Assembly: GCA_949825065.1 (NCBI GenBank)
Contig: OX463846.1
Location: 13,453,753-13,517,752 of the forward strand
Direction of reading: 5' to 3'
Source of the DNA: Odontocerum albicorne
Taxonomy: Eukaryota > Arthropoda > Insecta > Trichoptera > Odontoceridae
DNA: 64,000 bases
In this document: positions 55,878-64,000 of the stretch, piece by piece
Layout of the letters: each line of letters opens with the position of its first letter
Numbering within the stretch: position 1 is the first letter of the stretch
The notes under the pieces: generated by a model
Seen by the model: the letters and a program-made list of their open reading frames with translations, nothing else
What the model was told of the DNA's origin: nothing
The model's database searches: none
Translations under genes and position numbers: made by a program

Positions 55878-56670
55878 TTGGGTGTTAACATGAGTTGTGT
55901 CCGTTTTTTTTTCAATTAAAAAATGAGCACCAAAAGTAAAACAAAATGGTCAATGTTATACGTCATTCGAAAGAAAATTTTCTTCTCTACAAGATATTGT
56001 GTTTGCTTTTACGTTATATGTATTATTTTATATGATTACAAGCCTTCAAAATGGAATGTCAAGTAGACGAAAGTGAGCATTATCGATACCACCTTCTGTT
56101 CGCGTTCAATCGAGGGAATAGAGCTGCCAAAGCTGCTCGCGATATTTGCGAAGTGTACGGTGAAGATGCTATGAATAAAAGGACAGCTCGTTGATGGTTT
56201 TTGCGTTTCAAAGACGGTAATTTCGACTTGAAAGACATGGAGCGTTCCGGACGACCAGTGGACTTCGATGAGGACCGCTTAAACCATATTATTCATGTTT
56301 GAATAATATGGTTTAAAAATGTTTGAAGGGGATCTTTATAAATAATATGGTTTAAGCGGTCTTCATCGAAGTCCACTGGTCGTCCGGAATGATCCATGTC
56401 TTTCAGGTTGAAGTCACCGTCTTTGAAATGCAAAAACCATCGACGAGCTGTCCTTTCATTCATAGCATCTTCACCGTTCACTTCGCAAATATCGCGAGCA
56501 GCTTTGGCAACTTTATTCCTTCGATTGAACGCGAACAGGAGGTGTCGAAAATGCCCACTTTCGTCTACTTGCCATTCCATTTTGAAGGCTTGTACTCAAA
56601 TAAAATAATATATATAACGTAACAGCAAACACAATATCTTGTAGAGCAAAACATTTTCATTCGAATGACT
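55878..56670. mobile_element. Head-to-head mariner inverted repeat
   Basis: The left arm (55878-56298, plus orientation) starts with terminal repeat TTGGGTGTTAACATGAG preceded by TA. It includes an N-terminal transposase frame broken by TGA in the RTARRWF region. The right arm (about 56320-56670) is the same family in minus orientation, with an open frame at 56580-56293. It lacks the terminal repeat. Arms are alike over about 350 bp but not identical (several substitutions, e.g. MECQVDESEH versus MEWQVDESGH). A short extra palindrome joins them at 56298-56319. Neither arm reaches the catalytic domain. Confidence 0.85.
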
Positions 56671-58944
56671 TTTTTAAATTTTTTTAATTCTTAATAAAAT
56701 TGCAATGTATAATCCACAATTTCTCGATAAAAAAATATTTTTATTTCTTTAGATTTAAGACGTTGGTCAAATAAAAAAAAGATTGCCACATGTCAACCTT
56801 TCCGATTATACATTTTTCAATGAAATTTCAAAAGTAAAGAGACCATAAAATGAAATTTTTTTTAGTCACCAATTATTATTACTTCAATGACATTTTGCTA
56901 TCACTCAGTTCGTAAAAAATATTTTCATATCACTATATTAAAATGAACCTCGAATTAAACGAAATTGAAGTTATGACAAATAATATAATGACGTGTCACT
57001 TAAACTCAAAATGGCTGGAATCCCACCCGCAGTTGGTGTACGTGGAACAATAATAAAATGGCGATAAAAATCGCACGCGAATGCAAACTGTTGTCAATGA
57101 GACAGTGTCTATGGTCTGCGCAAATATGGCGGCAATTGCAATTTTCATAAAATGTCAATTGCATTTAATGCACACAAAAAAAGTAGCAGGAAATTCAGGT
57201 GCGAGCATATAAAGAAAATACATTAATATTTATTGTGTGCCTTATTAGATGTAAACTGTGCTCAATAAAATTTGTACGATGTCCTTTTAAATATAATAAC
57301 AATATGTCAAAATGCAAGAAATTCGCCAGTTATTTTTTTTGGTGTTTTAAAGTGACATAGCTTACACTAAATAAATATTTCTTTCCGAAGTTTGGGTTGA
57401 AATTTGTTACGCCGAGAATTTTAAAACTTGCAGTTTAAAAATGTAATGTTAAATTCTTGACTTAAGAACCGTTGCAGTTAAAAAAAAGATCGATATTTTT
57501 AATGATGCACGATTTTGTGTTAATGATATAAACTGTGAAAGGTGTGATAACTTGGTATCAACTGGATCTCAGACTATGAATTATCTTACTGACGTGGTTT
57601 GAGAAAACAAATCTTTTTAATTTTATTTATTTTATATAGCTAACATTTATAGGTTAAACTCAATTACAAATAAAGTTAAAAGAAATATGTACAGTATAAA
57701 CAATCAAATGATAAATAATGTTCAGTTGATATAATTAAATTTTATTATTAAGAATCAATAAAAACATTTTGTGATATGTTAAAGATGTCAATATCCGAAG
57801 CCGTATTCAAAAGGGACAGCCCGCGAAACAAAGGAATAACACTTGACAAGTAAATTCCACTTATTGTCAGTCTAAACAAATTAATGTTATCAGTGCGTTA
57901 AATTTGCTGACTAGGTTCTATCGCATGGAGTGTCGGAAGGGTAACATAATAGAAAAATTGTTAAGATGTATACTTTATACAAGTGCTAAGCTGTTAAGTG
58001 AAGGTTTTATATAAGTGTGTGCCAATCAATTATTTGTTTTTCATCAATATTCATAGTAATACGTTATAATTGGTACGATTCTTGATGGGTAACGGACAAA
58101 GATATATTTTACATATTACATTGGTTTCGGAACAATTATAATGTTTCAAAATGTGTGTACGAGTATCAAAATAGAACTGTCTATGAATAATATATGAAAG
58201 TTTCATGTAATTAAAAATCATTTATTCTAACGTAAATTTTAATGTAAATGTAGAATTTTAATGAACTTAAAAGACCCTCTGAAACTTACAAATGAACGAA
58301 AAAAAAATACCTCGCGAACGTCTATTATTCCAAAATACTCGTATATGACAATAATTGAAAGTGATGGATTTGCAAAAAATCTTTGTTTATTTAAAATATA
58401 TCTCAAACTTATACGAGTAAAAATATCGCGTTAAGAAAATATGTTTGGATTGAACATTACGTAGTTTAATTTCATTTCAAAATATCACTCTATAAAACCC
58501 TATGCAATGGTGATGTGGTGTTTACTTAAATATAATAAAACAGGTAAAAAGTAAGTTGGATTTTTCGCACACTTTCATCTAATTCATCCTGATGTGAATG
58601 AATTTGAAATGAACGTTTAAATATTTAGTACTTTAATTTCGAGAGAGAAAATACGCCACTGATACTCGAAACATTTTTAATTATGCCAGTAGATTAAACA
58701 TTTTATTATTGCAGATAAATGTTAGTTGATTGGTAACAAAAATAAATTATTTTGTTATGAATTCCCTCACAAGGCAACACATAAATCACTCGGCCAACAA
58801 ATAACATACCAAATCACCGATAAAACAATGTTTATCACAACTTATTTACTTTTGTGGTTCACTATTAGAATGCAGTTTGGTCCTGATAATCGGGAAGTTT
58901 CTTTGTATTATGATTGTATTCTATTACACTTCACGTCGTATAGA
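56671..58944. other. AT-rich intergenic DNA
   Basis: About 2.3 kb without recognised gene or repeat. Three TACTCGTA/TACGAGTA words lie at 58159, 58336 and 58412. A 93-codon frame at 58726-59007 runs into a SINE and is not a gene. Confidence 0.5.
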
Positions 58945-59190
58945 ATAGAACCTGAAGACTTCCATGACCTAATTGGTAAGACATTTGTCTCTCAGCTCGG
59001 AGGTTGAGGATTTCAATTTCCGATGGAACCCTGATTTTTTTAAATGGATTCCAGTCTGGTTTTCACTTTGACATCTTTCTAAAATGCCTCTTTAACATCT
59101 TTCTGGTTGATTGGAAGATATTGCTACAAATTAATAAGACCACCAGGTTGTAATGTATACAACGAAAGTGTAATAAATACAATACAATAC
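58945..59190 (+). mobile_element. SINE-1, near full-length copy
   Basis: Head 'gacttccatgacctaattgg', 'tttcaatttccgatggaacc' (decayed B box), body 'ggattccagtctggttttca', and tail 'catctttctggttgattgga'. The stem-loop has lost pairing (ATTGCTACAAATTAAT). Confidence 0.75.
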
Positions 59191-59370
59191 AACTTGGCGG
59201 AATTATTGCTGTGTGGCAATTTCTTCCAACAACAACTTAGGTTTATTTAACAAAAAAGAATAAACAAGTTTTAAATTAAATGCGTACCAGATTTTTTTAA
59301 ATCTAGGTAGCAACGGTAATCAAATGAGATGAGAGAAAGATGGAGGAGTTACAGAGGTCGTGATTATTCA
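59191..59370 (-). mobile_element. SINE-1 copy, inverted relative to its neighbour
   Basis: On the plus strand: 'aacttggcggaattattgct', 'gtgtggcaatttcttccaac', and at the far end 'ggaggagttacagaggtcg', which is the reverse of the head. The two SINEs lie tail to tail. Confidence 0.6.
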
Positions 59371-59459
59371 AGTCATTTTGATCAAGAAGATTTTTACTTT
59401 CAGCTATTGAAATAGCAGCGAAAACTGAGATTTTGCGTACGGTTAAGAAAAAAAACTCT

Positions 59460-60015
<556 letters not shown>

Positions 60016-63000
60016 TTATGTATATATAAATATGCGTGACAAATATTTAATTCGTAGTTTCGTCTCTGATCTTTTTGCCATATAAATCTCATGCCTGAAA
60101 AACAGTGACGATCCTTAAGCATAATTGTGTGCATAAATTGTTAGCATATTTTTTTGTTTCTTGAAACGGAAAATTGCAAACAAAACATATACAGGTAACA
60201 TCGATATACAGGCTTGATCACCGCACGGTAGTGAATTTATTATTCATTTGTTTGAGAATCGAATATAAGGTAACCGCTATATTTTTGTGTTATTATTTTA
60301 AAAAACCTCCTTGTATTGTCAGGCCAATACAATTATGCATGATTTTTTTTTAATTACTTGAGTAATATTTTATACGAATTAGAAAATATTGTCCGATATG
60401 TCTTATTCCGAATAAAAAGGTTTTTACTGTTCTCGCTCATTGGTAGATACCTTTCCTGGTGGTCTGGTGGCTCGGGCGGCCGCTTATTGCTTCCGCCCAC
60501 ACTGCAATCTCTTCCAGCGTGAATTTTAAATTAAGCTGGTTGGTACTTGGAAACAAGCAAGGCTTGCTTAGAATTAAATACAAATAAAGAGGTTTTCTAT
60601 ATTTTTCAAAGTTTGATTTTATAAACAAGATTATTTAGATTTATTATTCTATATAGAAAGTTTGTTTCAATAATATAAACCAAAATAATATTTTTGTTTG
60701 AATTTTCGTCGAATTCTGAAGAAAATAATAAATGCTTTTTTAATATTTATGGTTTTATATTTTATTACACTTGATATTTATTGACGGGATTGTGCTCAAT
60801 TTAGTAAATTAAAAAAAACTTGCCACTTTTTAAGTAAAATTGTTCTAAGATAAGCTAAATATAGTTTCAAAACTAATTATAAAACTGTCAAATTTAATAA
60901 TTCCCATAAAAAATACAAAAAACAAATCAAAAAATGTAAAATCAGTTGTACTTAAGTTTGTATGTCATATAAGATGTTTTCATAGTTACGATATAATAGT
61001 TATTATTTTATTAAACGTCATAGAACATTTCTATTTTTCAAATATTATTTGACAGCTGTCACTTCCTGATATGATTATAAGACATACAATAATAATGACA
61101 AATAATGTATCTATGATATGAAGAGATGATTTTACTGTTGAGCAGAAAAATACACATATAAATATGTTACGATAAAGCAGTTTATGATGAGTGACAATGA
61201 TATTCTTCTAACATTTATTATATTAACACTCAATTATAAGATTTACATATCATTCTCACTCACTTGATACTATTACCATATACCTATAAATAAATAAATT
61301 TGGTTCTTATAGTTTATATAAAGTTTTCTGCCAATAAGATAAATATAGAAATACTCTGTTCTAGGTTTTGTTTCAATGTATTTCTTCATTATTAAGATTT
61401 TTAATCTCATTCCGGAAAACAATTTTTTCCCTACTTTATTAAAGATTACCTCAAAACGTAAGTTTTTTATTGTTTGTAAGACACCATTTTAATTCAAAGT
61501 ATCTTAGACATTTTATTATAGATCAAAATGATAAGATGGCTGCAAAAAGAGCTACAGAGGCTCAAAGGAAGAGACGATCGCGTCAATCGCTAAGTGTAAC
61601 GAGAGTAGAGAAGCAGCAACACGGCGACAATGTGAAGCAGCACGAAGACATGAACAGCGTCATACGTAAAAAAAATACTTCCGTCATTATTAACGAGTTA
61701 TTACTTGTTTTTATAAAAAGCTTTATTAGGATTTTGAAATGATTTGCAAAGTGTAATTTCGGCTAAATGCTCACCTTTTGCTGCCACACACATGCGACGT
61801 CTTTCAAGAGCATATCTCGCAAATCTTACACAATTTCAGGTGATATTTCAACTATTGCTGCTCGGATATTTTTTTTAGTTCTGCTTTTTAGAAGTTTGTG
61901 AAATTTTAGGTAATACAAAAAAAGCGGTGTATACTCGTATTAATTACTTTGCCTAACAGAAGACAGATTAAGCGTATCGATCGTTTTGGAACTTGAATTT
62001 CCTTGGAATCGGAACTTTGGGTCTGAAGTATTAAGACTTTGTACTTGCTGAAGTGCAACAGCTTTTACACAGTACACGAACATATATCTTCCATCCTCAG
62101 GATAGCTGACAATCATACTAAATCACGAAGGATTGCCTACCGATCGATTATTACTAACATTATATTGATTTTAAGGCAAAAACTATTTTGTTTGTATCAA
62201 ATAAAAAAATGGTGGCAGTATAAAAATTATTCGCAATGCGCGCAGGGTTTTAGTACTCGAATTGGCATGGATCCTTAAAATTTTAAGCGAGTAACGGCTT
62301 ACTAAATTCAAGTGTCAGAAAGCAAGAATTATTTTAAGAGCAGCTTATGTTTCAAACTGAACAAGACACATTTATAGCACTACATCTAAATTATTGTTCA
62401 AGCGTTCTTTTTCCGTGCAATGAAAATGAACCGAGGAAATTCCATATTGTATATAATAAAGGGATGAGAACTCTTTTTTAAATTAAGTATATGCACTCGA
62501 ATTAAGGATATCCTTTGTAAATGAAATATGTGTCCCGTCAGATAATAAATTTTTTTTTATATCTTAGTCATTTTTAAGACATATAATAATTTGTTGCCAA
62601 AGTATTCCCGGAAGGTGCAATGTAAAATAAATGGGTTCACTATCGAAGTCGAGGTGACTTTCGGCCTTTAAAACCAAAAGAACAAAAATTTTAACCTCTC
62701 AATAAAAGTGGGTTTGAACCCTGAGTTAGTACACATTTGAGGAGAGTCTGCTCTCTAAACGGTGTTTTATAAATTGTCATTTTTTTATGATTATTAAAAT
62801 TCGAACTTTTTGTTGCTTGTGTATTATATGTTAAATGTAGATTTAAGTATTGTTGAAGTGATAAAAAAAATGATTTGAGACAGCTGACTTATACCTACGA
62901 AATTCACACATAAATATTATAGTTCGACAGATCCGAGCTTCAGCCGTTCACCTTATTTGACGATTTTCAGCAGCAAAATGTACTCTGGTTTATTTCGCTG

Positions 63001-63050
63001 TTTTATTTAAATTTTGGACATTTATCGTATTTCCTCTCTTTATGCTGCAG
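60016..63050. other. AT-rich intergenic DNA
   Basis: Mostly featureless. 60455-60525 is a short GC-rich patch ('gctcgggcggccgcttattg') of unknown origin. A 90-codon frame at 61470-61742 contains a basic stretch (KRATEAQRKRRSRQSLS) but no further support. A repeat Y 3' end ('ctgctctctaaacggtgttt') lies at 62700-62790. Confidence 0.45.
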
Positions 63051-63054
63051 TGAA

Positions 63055-63325
63055 TCTGGAATGGTGTGTGTATGTGAATGTGAACATTTATAGTTTAATA
63101 AAGGTTATACATATTTATTGAATTTATAATTGTATTTATTATATTTTTTGTATTATAAATCACGTGTAAAAGGGTCAGGGATGAAAAACATCTGATATTC
63201 TCGCGGCCGAACTCGCTCTCTATCAATAGGGGTGTATCCTGATTGAGGGGATGTTAGGCGATGAGTTCAGATCTTTGAAAAGCTTCCTTCTTTGAATATA
63301 CTCGTATGTATTATTTTAGGATACA
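63055..63325 (+). repeat. Unclassified interspersed repeat X, copy 3
   Basis: 'ggatgaaaaacatctgatat', 'cggccgaactcgctctctat', 'caataggggtgtatcctgat', 'tgaggggatgttaggcgatg'. It is colinear with copies near 1312 and 50310. Confidence 0.55.
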
Positions 63326-64000
63326 TGTGTACATACTATGTTGTTACAAAAAACTAACATTTGTTTATTTAAATATAAGCTTTATTCGATTAAAATTAGC
63401 TTTAAATTGTTTAGTTAAACAAATTAACAAACAAACAAACCAACAAATTAAAATTTAATATTGCTACTGTGAATTTGGACAGACCAAAAATTGTATTGAA
63501 AATAAATTATTTCGATAGTTTGGTGAGTTATGAATTGTTTATTTTAATTGATTTATAATACCAATGAAAATAATGAAATTCCCCTTTCTCCTAAAAGTTA
63601 CTCCACATAGGGGGCTTGAGAAGCATAAATGGGCTACTGTACAAATTATTGTTTCATTTTTATATTTACCAGCCTTAAATTTCCTTTTTCATTTTTGAAT
63701 TTACAAGTTCTTTGTTTATGAGTTGTTGGCGTTTTTATACGGCACCCTGCTGATAATTCGGACCTAATGTTAACTGGAATGACACTAACTATACAATAGT
63801 TGAACTATTTATTCAATGCGTTAGATAAATTAAATGTAAATGAGGAAATATTCACTCCTTTATACGATCGTAAAATTCAATTTGATTTAAATGTTGGTTC
63901 AATTAAAATAACTTAAACAAAACATTTGAAGTCTCGTTTTTTCTATTATTTGAATCGTTTTTTAATACTTGTTACAATATAATGCGAAAAACATATCAAT
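63326..64000. other. AT-rich intergenic DNA
   Basis: No gene or repeat recognised. Confidence 0.5.

Noticed and set aside
61470..61742. 90-codon frame with a basic stretch KRATEAQRKRRSRQS, considered as Helitron or transposon protein
   Set aside because: Only about 15 residues suggest anything; no helicase or replication-initiator motif nearby and no Helitron ends found.

Overview
The window looks like a transposon-filled gene desert from an AT-rich insect genome. Lepidoptera is my best guess. It rests on a SINE/LINE tail of the type 'ttggaagagattgcc..ggcaataa..ccgcc' that I associate with moth and butterfly genomes, on a TTAA-specific piggyBac-like element, and on cecropia-like mariner sequence. 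There is no operon structure and no convincing host protein-coding gene. The only host gene I can support is an intact tRNA-Arg(UCU) on the minus strand at 9008-9080.

Layout. 1-23.5 kb holds degraded non-LTR retrotransposon 3' ends, two tRNA-headed SINE families, minisatellites, a (TA)n tract grown on a retrotransposon tail, and a 350-bp foldback with a hammerhead-ribozyme-like motif. 23.8-29.6 kb is a nested transposon complex: a 705-bp piggyBac-type MITE shares one TTAA with a 5.05-kb piggyBac-like element, and that element is split by a structurally complete 2.4-kb hAT transposon (8-bp target duplication, perfect 11-bp terminal repeats, uninterrupted 626-codon transposase). 30-53 kb holds more SINE and LINE debris, several tandem repeats, a stem-loop MITE, further foldbacks and broken mariners. 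53.2-55.6 kb is a 34-bp satellite with a ~550-bp higher-order duplication, invaded by a mariner with perfect 31-bp terminal repeats and an intact DD34D transposase. 55.9-56.7 kb is a head-to-head inverted repeat of a second mariner. 57-64 kb is mostly featureless AT-rich DNA plus SINEs, a second retrotransposon carrying (TA)n, and one unclassified repeat.

How the parts relate. The intact hAT and mariner transposases could drive mobility of their own families. The piggyBac-like transposase is broken by one stop and one frameshift. SINE-1 ends in the same stem-loop tail as a LINE remnant at 21.8-22.2 kb, which suggests it used that LINE's machinery. The most unusual signals are the foldbacks with hammerhead-like cores, the mariner inverted repeat (a possible hairpin-RNA source), the stem-loop conserved across SINE-1 copies, and a strong excess of the word TACTCGTA. 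Family calls come from reading translated motifs; no database search was run. Boundaries of degraded repeats are approximate.
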